A stretch of DNA of 64,000 bases from Mesostigma viride (Eukaryota > Streptophyta > Mesostigmatophyceae > Mesostigmatales > Mesostigmataceae), in contig RPFO01000199.1 in NCBI GenBank assembly GCA_009746045.1, positions 232,501 through 296,500 on the forward strand. The letters are read 5' to 3'. The position numbers were made by a program, and so were the translations under genes. Below are positions 23,467 through 34,700 of the stretch, piece after piece. Position 1 is the stretch's first letter; every line of letters starts with the position of its first letter. The notes beneath the pieces were generated by a model. That model was not told the origin of the DNA and searched no databases. It saw only the letters and a list, made by a program, of their open reading frames with translations.

Positions 23467-23632
23467 ATATTGCGTAATAGCTTCGGAAAATTATATCAGC
23501 ATGTGCGTCGTAGAAAGACGAAGCGATAGTGATATGCACAGTGTAATTCGGGGCTCAAACGTGAAAGTTATGAGCTCCGCCGTCAGCCATGGCTACCTCG
23601 TGGCTCGTGGCTTAGGGAAGCTCGTGGCTTAG

Positions 23633-25220
23633 TAGTTGCTGCAGAAGCAGGGTAGCTGGGCCGGTGTGCTAAGCTAAGCCTGACTAGTCTACACTACTGC
23701 TTATATTCCCTAGGCTGGGGTTGCTGGGGGTGGCAAGGGGTGCCCGCCAGGGCTTGTGGTCGACGTGGATGACCGCCCCCCTCCAGTGTCCCGGTTTCCC
23801 CCCCGCGGTCTGCGGGAGCTGGAGGTAGGTCGGCCGCATAGCTCCCGTCGCCGTTGTTGCTGTGCCAGGGTCAAGTCGTCATCCAGCATGTAGGAAGTCC
23901 TCTCGAGCTTCTTGCGGCATACAGCTTATCCGCCATGTACTTAAAAATGAGGAGCAGGGGAGCCGGTCCCGGCAGCCTAAAGTACCCCGCGCGCAGCCCG
24001 AAGGCGGACAACGGACATCCTGAGCTCACCAGTGAGTGCCATGGGGGTAAGGATGTCGCGCTTAAACGCGATGGCAAGAGACTCGGAGTCCTCACCTGTC
24101 GGCTGGTCGAAGTGCTTGACGATGACGCTATGGCTGCGCTTGGTGATGTCGGCCTCCTCGCGGAGGTCGAGCGTTTGTTGGTTCAGCTGTGCCACGATGG
24201 TGGAGGCGGTGGAGGTTGTGTGGTGCTTCAGCGAGTCCGCCCAGGTCTGGGTGGAAGGAGCATAGTCGGCGGGGCTGGCCGAGAGGCAATGTCACCTTCA
24301 TCGCCTGGCCAGTGAGGCCTGCGGTGTTTTGCAGGCACTCGATGGCGATGGCGTTGTCCTTGAGGCGCTGGTCGATGTCGAGGAGCTGGTCGGTGATGGC
24401 GTCGGTGGTTTTGGAGGCGTCGGTGGCGGTGGTGGAACGGTGAGGGAGCTCAGCAGCCAGCGTGCCACCCAATGCCGCCACATCTGCGGCAAGGGAAGTC
24501 ACGTGCTGTGCAAGGAGCTCCGTGAGGATGGAGCAAAATGTGGTTTCGGTGACGGGCGGTGGGGGCGGAGGGCGGGAGATCCCAGATCTCCACCTCGGTG
24601 CGCCCAAGGAGGAATCAGAGAGCGATGCGCCGAAGGCAGGGGCGAGGGGTAACGTGAAGAAGGTCGGCAGCAGATTGGAGCAAATGCGGGGCCTGGGAGC
24701 CGATCCCAGTGTTGATCGAGGCGATGCTGGCCGTGAAGGTGCCGGCACAGTTCCAAAAGCGAGGCGTGCACGTGCCGAAAACACGTCATCCATGAGTTGG
24801 GTCGGCGTGCTTTGCCAATAAGCCGGGAGAGTTGAGATCGAAGGCAGGCGAACGCCTGCGCAGGTCCGCAGGGCGACTGCGTTTGGGCCAGGCGATGATG
24901 AGGGCGAGGCCTCGGGAGGAGCCGAGTAGAGCACTAACGCTTGGTTAGTGTTACCGCTGCCTGCGAGGCCGGGAGGCGGAACTGCAGCCGGAGCTGCAGG
25001 CGTGTTTGCATAGCTCATCGCAGCCTCCAAACTGCGTTGCGGCGTGGAGCGTTTGCTCGTCATAATATTAGCTTCGGGAAAAATATATCGATATCAGCGT
25101 GTGCGTCTTAGAAAGACGAAGCGATTGTGATACTCACGACCGAATTTGGTGCCCAAACGTGAAAGTATGAGCGCGCCGCCGTCAGCCATGGCTACCTCGT
25201 GGCTCGTGGCTCGTGACCGA
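23633..25220 (-). mobile_element. ORF1-only retroposon, family B, copy 2 (3'-truncated)
   Basis: The 5' end has the same CCACGAG repeats and GTAGCCATGGC (about 25220). ORF1 is open for 311 codons (25063-24128): MTSKRSTPQRSLEAAMSYAN, then ILTELLAQHVTSLAADVAAL, then LLDIDQRLKDNAIAIECLQN. It continues in other frames to the WP...KP-YW block at about 23900-23750. The 3' UTR stops near 23665 and full-length copy 1 begins at 23632, so the two lie head to tail. Its ORF1 is the best preserved in the window. Confidence 0.65.
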
Positions 25221-26174
25221 AGTCCCAAGCGTGCGCCGTAAGGCAAAAAGCCCCATTTCCCCATGTACAGTGCATGTGCCTAAAAAAGATGTTTGGCGTC
25301 ATGGACCCGCTGGCGCTGCGCCACTGAAGTCTTTCGTGAGATCGGACAATCGCCGGCCACGCGCGAGGACGCGTTTCTAATTTCTACTCCTACATGCCTC
25401 CCTCGTGGTCGATCCCAGCTAAGTTTGAACACCGCATTTTGCTAAGTTTGAATCACTTACTTACTTATCCTATGAAGTGAGACAACTACGTATGCCTGGA
25501 CAGCTATGCCTGTATAGAGCCCAGGAGACACTGGGTGGGATTTGCCAAACAAGACCCGGTTGATTTTATTACTCAAGCAGGGAACTTTATTCAATCCACA
25601 GAGAGGTGATACAATCACAACCATCCCATGTGGGCACTCGCAGGAAGTGAACTTTTGGCACCTAGGCCAAGTGGGAAACACAGGAATAACATGCTTTCAA
25701 AGGCCAAGTCAGTCTCATAGGCCAATAGAAATGAAGGACAACATCCTCGAGTAAGGCCGCACATAAATTCTACGTGGAGCCTGCGGAAAAAAACATCGCA
25801 GCGTGTGTAGCACTGCTACGAAGTACACTCCAGCACAGCAGCATGGTACATTTGGTAATCCCATCGTGCAGTAAATACAGACAAGGACCTAAAACTCCAG
25901 AAAGCAACAAGTGATATGAAAACATGACCCTACTTCGTGACAATTTGCACTGTATCGGGTGGCTATCGCAATAACACTAGGCCTACAAACGGATGTCTGC
26001 CCCTTTCTGGGGCTGAAAAGAACGAACATAAATACACCTCTGCGCGTACATAAGATGCCGGTTACTGCCAAAGCAGAGGTCATCTACCATAGATTTGCAA
26101 TTCGCCTAGGAGGCATGAGCCCCGTGAGGAACACCGTGTGCCTGCTGCCGGCCTCCCAGCTGTTGTGCCGGCCA
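25221..26174. other. Intergenic, 3' flank of the AdoMetDC-ODC gene
   Basis: No exon is supported. A short run of ACTT repeats at about 25450-25470 may be a worn retroposon tail. The region to 26174 is the downstream flank or 3' UTR of the minus-strand fusion gene. Confidence 0.35.
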
Positions 26175-29100
26175 CTAGTCCCCCGTCGACATGGAGTCGT
26201 CGGTGCTGAGGTTGCCCGAGTCGTCCGTGCACGTGGACAGGCCGTCGGAGAAGAGGATCTCGTCCCCGCCCGCCGTCACGCGCATCTCCTCCAGGCCCGG
26301 CTCCTCGTCCACCCACAGGTAGGCGGTGGCCACACCCTTGCCCTCGCCCGGCATGGTGTACGCGCCCATGTCCGGGAAGATGAGCCAGTCGCCAATCTCC
26401 AGCTCCGGCAGCCAGAAGTCACACAGCACCTGGTCCAGGCCGTCACCCGAGGGGCCAAACACGGTGGAGCGGTGGCGGGGCCCCTGCTTGTCGGTGAGGG
26501 AGGGAAGCGCGCGGCCCGGCAGGGGCAGCGGGGCAGCCAGCATAACAGCGCGGTCCATGAGCGCGGGCCCCAGGCAGCCGTACAGCCCCTCGCTGATCCA
26601 GTACTCGTGCGACGCGCGGTCCGCGCGGCCGTGGCGCACGCGCCGACCAAAAACGTTGCACGCCAGCGAGGCGCACGACTCGGCGAAGAAGCGCCCAGGC
26701 TCCGCCACCACGCGAAGCGGCTGCTTGCCCCCGCCACCGCCGCACGGGAAGTGCTCCTCCAGCGCGCCGCTGATCACGCGCGCGACGTGGGAGAACTGCG
26801 GGCGGTCTGACAGGAGGCCACCCCCCGAGAAGCCGCCTCCAATGTCCAGCACGTGCGGGTCGAACCCAGCCCGGCGCGCGGCGTCAAAGGCGGCGCGGGC
26901 AGTGCGAATGGCACGCGCGTACGAGGTGGGGTCGGTGGACCCGCTGCCCACGTGGAAGCTGACACCCGCCACATCCAGCCCCAGCTCCCCCGCCACGGCC
27001 AGCAGGCGGTCCACCTCCTCCTCCTCGGCCCCGTACTTTGCGCCCAGGGGGCAGGCCATGCTGCCGCCGCCGCAGCCGTCCACGCGAATGCGCATGAGCA
27101 GCTGCGCTTGTGGGTGGATGGCGGAGACCTTGCGCAGCTCGCACGCGCTGTCAAAGGTGAGCAGGGAGACGCCGCGGTCGCGAGCGTGGGCCACGTGGCT
27201 GGGCACCTTGCAGGGGCTGGCAAACAGCACGTCCCGCGACGCGTCCACCCCCAGGTGCAGCACGCGCTCGATCTCGTGGCGGTCGGCAGCACTGAAGCCG
27301 GCGCCCAGCGCGGCCAATGTGGCAAGCACCGCCGGGTCTGCGTTGCACTTGACCGCGTACAGCGGCTGCACACGCGCCAGGTGGCGCCGCCACAGCTCGT
27401 GCCGCTGCTTGATCACCGCAAGGTTGACCACGTGGAAGGACTCGTCCTGCGCGGCCCCCTGCTGCGCCACGTAAGCGCGTATGGCCGCGTGGGCGCTGGG
27501 CCCGCTGCGCTTGTCCACGCAGAAGCGGCGCAGGACCTGCTCCAGTGAGCGGGTGGGGCCGGCCGCCTTGGGGGCGCCCCCCGCGCCGCCACACATGCTG
27601 CCCGCCGCCACCTGTGCGTTGATGCGCGCCATCTGCTTCTTCAAGGCTAGCAGCTCGCACACATGGCCGTCCCCCTCGTCACCGCTGTCCTCCGCAGCGC
27701 CCTCGCTCCCGGGCAAAGGCGAGGACGGCCGCCCCTTGGCCGGCGCGCCGCCCGGGTTGGCACAATTTGGCACGCCGCTGCCCCCCTTGGCCACGACCAG
27801 CGGCCGCGACAGGTCGCCGCAGCTGTCCGAGGGGGTCAGGGTGGAAGGGAGGGTGCCAGACGCCAGCGGTATGGCGGTCACGCTGGGTGTGCGGAGCAGG
27901 CGGCCATCCGTCACGGTGAAGCTCTGGAAGAGCGCCACACCGCCAAACGGCAGCTCCTGCTTGCTGATGCCCGCGCACCGGTATCCCTGGGGCTTGGCCA
28001 GGGCAGTGCGCCAGGGCACGTCGCTGGGCACGCCCTTGCCCCACGCGGTGATGGCGATGGAGATGCGGCCGGGGTGGAAGATCTCAATGGCTTTCGCCAG
28101 CACGTCCATGCGCGCCAGCACGTCGCCGCCGTACCCCCCCAGCTCCAGCGAGGCGTAGCTGAACCCAGCCTCTGGTGTGATGTGTATGGTGGAGTGCGCG
28201 GCGCCCTCCATCCCGTTCATGGAGTAGCCGCACGGCTCAAACAGGTAGGCGTCGATGGCCGCCTGGGGGAGCAGGGAGGAGACGCCGCTGCTGCGCGTCA
28301 CGTGCTGCGCCAGCAACGCGCCGTCCCCCCCTTGATCCGCGTGCGCCGACCGGAAGAACTGCGCGGCCTTGTCCACGTGCAGGTCGGTGCAGCAGATCTC
28401 CACCGTGAGCGCCTCCGTCTCGCTCTCCTCCCCGTGACCCTCCTCGTGCGCGACGTACACGTGCCACCTGTCGCCCCCCAGCGCGTTCCCAAGCAGGTAG
28501 GCGCTGCTGCCGCCGCTCAGGTGCCCAAAGTGCTCCTCCAGGAAGGCCGCCTCCAGGTCAAAGCTGCAATGCGGGAAGGGCTGCACAGGCACACAGGCAT
28601 GCAAGGGGGGGGGGGCGAGGGGAGGGGTGGAGAGTAGGGGCAGGGGGGGCGCGGTCAGTACTGGCCAAGCACATCCTCATGCACCCTGACGCGGAGACAG
28701 CAGGGAGGGAGGCACACACACACCGGCAGGTTGAGACATACCCCCGCAAGGGGGGGGGCAACGGGGACAATGCCGGTGCCCAGGGTGATCCCAGGGCTAC
28801 AGAGAGGACACCACACGGCGAGCGGCATCCACACAATTCACGTGAGTACGCCTGCCCCACCCTCCCGCTGGCCAAACCCTCTGCACAACACTGGGTCGCG
28901 CACGCATGGGTAGGTGAACTGCATGCGAGCAGGGGCAATGCCCCAGATGCGCCCCACACACCTTGTGGGCTGAGACAATCTGCCTCATGGCCCTGGATGC
29001 CAACAACAGGCAGGCTCTCTATACACACAAGGGCACAAACAACCATCCACATGCAGGAGCCACATAACACCCACTTATTGCACCACCATCCATCCACGGG

Positions 29101-29675
29101 AATATGTGCTACATGATCTCCCAACGGAGTCATGTTATAATTTAATTTAATTTTAATTGCACCACCACATTGCGCAGTTGCAGCCCACCCACACGGCAAA
29201 AAGCAGTGGGGCGCGCGCGGCCCCACAGGCATGAGGGAGCGGCTATCTGCTGGCGTCTGATCCATCTCCCTAAGGGCCCCTGGCCCCTGCCTACCTGTAT
29301 CTCAGGGAACAGGAAGCTGCCGCGGCTGTACATGACGCGCTTGACCTCCAGCCCCAGCGCGCGCGCCATCTGCAGGATGACGGGCGCGGCCTTGAGCAGC
29401 GCGGTGGTGCCGCACGTCTTGAGGATTAGCACGCTGGGGTGGACGAACAGGGACGACTCGGACAGCACGTACGCGTCAAACGCGGCGTTGGACAGCTGGC
29501 TGATGATCGTGCACTCGGCCACGCGCAGCATCTCGTCCAGCTGCGTGCGTGTCAGGTCGCGCAGCGTGGCCCCGCTGGAGGGCAGCCGGAATGCCAGCTC
29601 CAGCCGTTTCTCGTAGCCCTCAAACCCTGGCATGCTCGCGACAGGGGGGGGGCTGACCACAACCGAGACACCCAT
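26175..29675 (-). CDS. Bifunctional S-adenosylmethionine decarboxylase-ornithine decarboxylase fusion, 928 aa
   Basis: Polyamine synthesis: AdoMetDC makes the aminopropyl donor, ODC makes putrescine. Exons (minus): 29675-29295 and 28580-26175; GT-AG intron, phase 0. The AdoMetDC half (about 1-340) keeps GFEGYEK, the proenzyme cleavage site LSESS (Glu73/Ser74, which generates the pyruvoyl group), LKTCGTT (Cys88), FEPCGYSMNG (Ser247) and STIHITPE (His260, Glu264). A Gly/Ser/acidic linker (about 365-465) includes DSGDEGDGHVCELLALKKQM. The ODC half (about 470-890, PLP fold III) keeps YAVKCN (PLP Lys538), FHVGSG (His670), DIGGGF, EPGRF (Glu754), Asp803 and MGAY (Tyr868). The motif normally GPTCDGLD reads GPSGDGLD: Gly839 (GGT) replaces the catalytic Cys. 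Domain order matches the Plasmodium fusion. The acidic Ser/Thr-rich C-terminus may be regulatory. The intron carries a small retroposon insertion. Confidence 0.93.
29077..29167 (+). mobile_element. 67-bp retroposon tail with 12-bp target-site duplication
   Basis: ATTGCACCACCA occurs at 29077-29088 and again at 29156-29167. Between them (29089-29155) lies only a retroposon 3' end: GGGAATATGTGCTACATG, the CTCCCAACGGAG hairpin and a TTTAA-type tail. It is an extremely 5'-truncated LINE C-type insertion in the intron of the AdoMetDC-ODC gene, antisense to it. Confidence 0.85.
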
Positions 29676-29822
29676 GCTCGCTCGCGGTTAACACCGGTCA
29701 AAAATGCGGGTTTAGCAGCAAAATTGTGCGGGAGAAGCCGCCGCAGGGGGTTGCGGCTTCACTCCGGCTAGCACGGATCTGGGGCGGCCTCTGCGCGCGT
29801 TTGGCCGTGTGTCTGGCGCGCA

Positions 29823-30224
29823 GTGCTAAAGAAGATCGCCCGCGTCCTGTCAGGAGGGCTCGAGGCTCTGCACGGGGGCATCGAGAATGAGTGGCAGCAT
29901 GAGGCGCAACAGGCGCATGAGGCGCAACAGGCGCATGAGGCGCGTAAGCGATCTACGAGATTCTGTGAGAAGCTCGCCAACAGGGGATTGCGCACACGCG
30001 GCGGCAGATGCAGAGAATGCACTAGCCAGCATTACAACCACCACCAAGGGAGACATCAGTTGCCTTACGTTGGCGAAAGCGGCGCAGGAAAACTTCTCGA
30101 CTCCCCAAGGACGAAGCTGTCCAACAATCTCGAGCTGGTGGTTAGAGTTGCGTTTGCCGGTGTAGCTGGTCTTCTTCTGCTCCATCACTGGGTGTGCGGT
30201 TTTGAAATGATATTACTTTCCTGA
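29823..30224 (+). CDS. Hypothetical 133-codon open frame with an 18-bp coding repeat
   Basis: Starts MLKKIARVLSGGLEAL and carries repeats encoding HEAQQA (18-bp unit, about 29905-29945), then a basic middle and a C-terminal hydrophobic stretch (VAFAGVAGLLLLHHW). The opposite strand is also open for 112 codons (30188-29850), so the coding strand is unproven. I do not recognise a family. It may simply be non-coding 5' flank. Confidence 0.2.
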   Translation: MLKKIARVLSGGLEALHGGIENEWQHEAQQAHEAQQAHEARKRSTRFCEKLANRGLRTRGGRCRECTSQHYNHHQGRHQLPYVGESGAGKLLDSPRTKLSNNLELVVRVAFAGVAGLLLLHHWVCGFEMILLS

Positions 30225-30464
30225 AGACAGACGGACATCACAGCAGCAGCAGCAATGCACATCAAAGCTCAGCTAACGCACCCGTATGAAGGGATCGGTG
30301 TACCGATGCAAACCTGCAAACGACTGCTACACATCACCAAATCGCAAGATTAACCTTTATTGCAACAAGGAAACAAACTGGCAGGGCGCGCCCACCTCGT
30401 AGAATGGAAAAGTCATCCGCCTATGAAGATCTGTTTTCCCCGAAAGGAAGACAATGCTACTAAG

Positions 30465-30655
30465 TCAACCCTCTGTCAACGGGGCAGAAGCTCCAGCTAT
30501 GGCAAGGACAAGCTCTGGGGCGGGCACGCTTTCACAGGCACGCTCGTTTGGGCCGCAGTACTGAAGGAGCTGGAAGACTGCGTCGATGGTAATCGAGGCC
30601 AACGACCCGCTTCGCGGCGTATCATCGGGGGCGACAAGCCTAAACCAAAATCGAG
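30465..30655 (-). CDS. Possible terminal exon, unrecognised protein
   Basis: The minus strand has a C-rich acceptor-like AG near 30655. An open frame follows, containing GSLASITIDAVFQLLQYCG and VPAPELVLAIAGASAPLTEG, ending in TGA at 30467-30465; an AATAAA-like string lies further down. Composition looks protein-like, but no family and no upstream exon could be identified. Confidence 0.2.
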
Positions 30656-31791
30656 CTGGGGGCAGTTACGAATCTGGACTAGCGCGGCGCCAGCTTGTAC
30701 AAGCGTGTAAGACTGGAGTTACTGGACCAGACTGGACCCGTGCTAACGAAGAATTAAGCCATCTGGGTGACCTCACTGAGCTGAATGGCTGCGACAGCGT
30801 TTGTTGGCCTTGAGCTGTATGGCCGTTCGCCTGGAATGGCTAGGACAGCGAACAACACGCCATGAGCGCTGTCCTGCCGTTCAAATACAAAGGGTCCGCC
30901 ACGAAGCTATATACGGGCTATGGCATCAGGCACAATTACACTTAATAAGATTCTAATCTACTACAGCGTCCGCGAGTTGTCGTACGGCAACCGCTTGCCA
31001 AGCGTGACCTGCGGGCTGCGAGTCAAAATTAATGACTTTGCATGTGACGCTGTTGGATAGGCGTGGCATGCCTGGCACTTGGCAGCCTGGAACTGGTGGT
31101 GCTCTACCAATCACGTGGCAAAATATGTGAGGATCAAGCAAACTGTACGGCTCGAGTCCACTGTGTTATCCACTACCAATGGCATTGCGCGCCACACATT
31201 CCCAGATTCACTTGGTGGTAAACACGTGGACACAAGCTCCTGTGATGGCCGGCAGGTTTAGCGTGATTCAATGGACGAGCGCGACGCGGCTGGAAACATC
31301 GCGTATTCGCGTTTATGCCCGTTGCTTTCAATAGGTATTCATGCCTGATTCATGGGCATTTTATTTTTGTTGCGCGACAGGGAAGATTCAGACTACGCCA
31401 CCAAATTATGCCTTAGATTGGTCCAGCGACCAGCATGTGGGCAAAAATGTTGTAAACGAAAAACCGAGCCCTTGTCAAGCATGTTTTGCATGTTTGCGGA
31501 CATAGTTAACCGTTTGCACTTCTCAACGAGCTAACAAAAACTCGGTTACATCATACCAGGGTATACATTGCAAGTACGCAGCAGATCATTCACGGCTTTT
31601 ACTACTTTTAGCCGGAGAAATCTAACACAACGTGCTTACAACGGACACATGGCCCATGGCATGCAGGCTGTTTCATAAAAGCATACAGCTATCGCAGCGG
31701 GTACGCGTGAATCGCCCGCAGATCTTAGTGCGAGTGGCGGGCGTGCTACAGATGAACGTTGCTCGTACGCAGTAGGCTTTAACCTGCCTAA

Positions 31792-34700
31792 ATGGCCGCC
31801 AAAACCATGTCTGAACCGACGCGATTAAAGAAAGCAAAAGCGCCGCTGAAGGTGACGACATTTGCATGGGATGAAGCTGATGGAAAGCAGGATGCCGCGC
31901 ATGGCTCTCCACAGTTCCCCTCTCGGAGTCGTCAGATCGGAATCTCCTTAGCGCAAGCTTCATTGCGCAGGGACAAAATGCGAAGTTCAACAAAGGAAAG
32001 CACTTCGCCAACGGACGTACCACCAGCTTATAACCCCGGTAAGGACGTCTGCGATACCCATTATTGGCCTGTGTGGCCCCTTGTTGGACTGCACGGCATG
32101 TCATCTCTGGTTGGACGGATGACAGATCCCTGGAAAACTATGTGGAAGAGGCTGTGGGTGCCGCTACCGTGGCTTGAGCGCGCCACGCTGTCTGCTGGAC
32201 AGCCTCGCACACAAGCGTAGCCCATCCATGCGGAGCCGTGATCATCTCTTAGGCTTTGGTTGACCGAGCAGCAGCTGTGTGTTGCCCAGGGCTTTCCAGG
32301 ACAACAGCCACCGTGGAAGCTGCCCGAGCGAGGCCTGGCTTCTGGCCGGCCGGGGTTGCTCGTTGGGGAGCAGTACGGCTTGGTTTAGAGGGTCCCGGCC
32401 ACTGGATACACCCCCCCCTTGATGTTTAAGAATGGGGTCCGACTGACCCAGGGCTGCGATCTTAATCCAAAAATCGAATCCAGGGTTGACAATCTTAAAC
32501 ATGAAGTAGGCACAAACCCCTCCACGCGCAACACTGACCGCTACTTCTAGCAGCCTTTGGTGCCTACTTTAATATCTTTTTTGCCAAAACCAGCCCTGCG
32601 ATCTTGAACAAAAAATTTGAAAATCCAGGGTCTCAAGATCTTAAACCTGGGAATCTTAAACGTCATAGGGGGGGTGTACACCCATGCCGCCGCGTACACC
32701 CACTGCACACATCTGCACCAGGCTGCGCCCTTGGCCCCTGGATGTCCCCACGTCCCTGGGATCATAGGTTAGGCCTCCCTCTCTGTCCCGCCCTGTGCCT
32801 GCCACCTGTGGCCCGCCTTGTCGTCCCTGTGCCGCACAGTTGTCCCCCCTTGTCCACCGCGTGCATGGCCACAGGCAAGGCCTGCCCTGGCTGGCCCACC
32901 ACACCACACAGCCGCCCAGGCTCCTGTGACGGTGCCCCCACAGCACGCAACACCTTGGCCGTGGGCTGATGACCAACATGAGTGTGCGCTCTTGCTGCCC
33001 TCTGCTGATGCACGCTCGTCGCCCTTCCCTGGCGGTGCAGGAGCGTATGGCAGCGCGGAGCGGGTGGTGGGCGCACCCCCTCCCCCCCCTGCCGCAGTGC
33101 GCGCTCCCCCCCCTCCCCCCTTGTCGCGCGAGGAGCAGCTGCAGATGGCCGCGCTGGAGGCAGAGGTGGGCGCTTTGCCGTCCTGCTGCGTGCCCCCTTG
33201 ACCGTGGCCCCACCGCGCGCACGGTGCCCGCTCTGCTGCATGTCTACGGTGCCCCGCTCTGCTGCATGTCTACGGGGCTCCGCTCTGCTCCTAACGTCTT
33301 CTGGATGGTGTCCCACCCCATGCACCTCCCATGGGCTAGTGTTGTGGCCAGCAGGGACCCGCATGATTGTTCCATCTCTCGCTGGCCTACGCATGGAAGC
33401 TAGCCAACACAGCGGATGGAGGTGGCGCCCCGCGGACCCCCCAGCTGTCGCGCACGGATTAGTCCCCCACCTTGTCGCCGCACAAACAAGGTGTGCGTGC
33501 CCCCCTGCGTGCAAGCTGGCCAGTCGGGCAGGCAGCGGGCGCGCATGCATGCACGCGCCGGTTGGTGTGCCCATTGCTTCGTGCAGGCCCAGGATGCGCG
33601 GAAGGCAAACAATGGATTCGGAAATCCTGCCGCTGTCTCCATGCCTATGGCCTCACATGCCGGATGATACCGGACCCCTCGCGCCGTGCCACCTGCATGC
33701 TTGTGATGGTCCCCACTACCCTGCAGGTGAGCGCCCTGCGGCAAAAGGCGGCGGAGCTAAAGGCAGCACAGCAGGCGAGTGCGCGCGCCGCTCCGGAGCC
33801 CAGGCACGCAAGCGCGGCGCTGACGCACGAGGGGGTGGGCCGCGCGCCCGCCAGGGTCATGGGCGCCGTGGTGGCCGCATCTCCGCATGGCGAGGCGCGC
33901 AGGAGACCGCTCACGGAAGGCACAGCACTTGCGACGGGGTCGCCGCGCCAGGGGGGGGAGAACCTACCCAGGTGAGGCGATGGTGGCAGTGGTGGTTGCG
34001 GGGGGGAGAGCATGATGAGGAGGAAGAGGGGGACGGGGAGGAGGAGGGGAGGAGGATGCACTTTCTCGCTCTGTCTTGCCCCCGCTCTGTCCGGGCGCAG
34101 GTGCTGTCTTGCCCCTCACCCCCAGCCCCTCACCTCGTGCTTTGTCCGCATGCTGCCTGTCGCAACCCCCCACCCCACCCCACCCTACCCCCCCATCCCC
34201 CAGCTCCTACGTGCGATTTCTCGAGAAGCGCCTGCAGCTGCTGGCGGAAGACCTGGGGGGATTCGCCGCGCTCGACGGCGGGCAGGGGGGAGGAGAGGCA
34301 GGCGCCACACGTGCGGGACGAGGCAGCGCACGGGACGGTGGTGTCGAGGCAAGAGGCGCGCGGAGGAGTAGCGCGGATGGCGGGGAGGAGGATGACGGCC
34401 GCGCAGGCAGCGGCGTAGCAGGGCACCTGCGCGGCGCCGCTCCTCGCGCCGGAGTGTCCCCTGCTGCCGCCCCCGTGGCCTCGAGGAAGGTCGCCTGGCG
34501 GGAGGGGGGCGGCGACGACGATGCCGCAGGGGGGGATGACAAGGAGAACAACCAACGGGGAGATGACACCTGGCACGGTGGCCGCGGTGACGTCAGTGGC
34601 ATGCCCGCCTGGCCCTACAGCAGCCGCAGCGACGCAACGCGCTTCAACATGGGGTTGGCCGAGTACGAGCGCGCGACCGGGATGGTGCGCTCAGCCAGTG

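Larger units (their letters stand above)
19013..23632 (-). mobile_element. ORF1-only retroposon, family B, full-length copy 1 (interrupted)
   Basis: Read on the minus strand: a 5' end with short CCACGAG repeats and GTAGCCATGGCTGACGG (about 23632), an ORF1-like protein (23466 to about 22083), a 3' UTR (to 21951, resuming at 19304), the CTCCCAACGGAG hairpin (about 19055-19030) and an (AATT)n tail ending near 19013. A 2,646-bp DNA transposon (19305-21950) splits the 3' UTR. Without it the element is about 1.97 kb. The same layout and size occur at 60181-63905. No RT or endonuclease is present, so movement would need an enzyme supplied in trans. ORF1 is frameshifted, so this copy is dead. Confidence 0.7.
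29676..31791. other. Divergent intergenic region with unassigned open frames
   Basis: Lies between the minus-strand fusion gene and the plus-strand FAM161-like gene. A possible 5'-UTR stem (GAAGCCGC...GCGGCTTC) sits at about 29738-29765. No upstream ATG was found in the ~150 nt before the fusion start. Two unassigned frames, 29823-30224 (plus) and about 30465-30655 (minus), are listed separately. The rest shows nothing recognisable. Confidence 0.35.

Noticed and set aside
26276-28637. Long open frames opposite the AdoMetDC-ODC exon (382 and 324 codons, plus strand)
   Set aside because: GC-rich antisense shadows; the minus frame has full family motifs and a proper intron.
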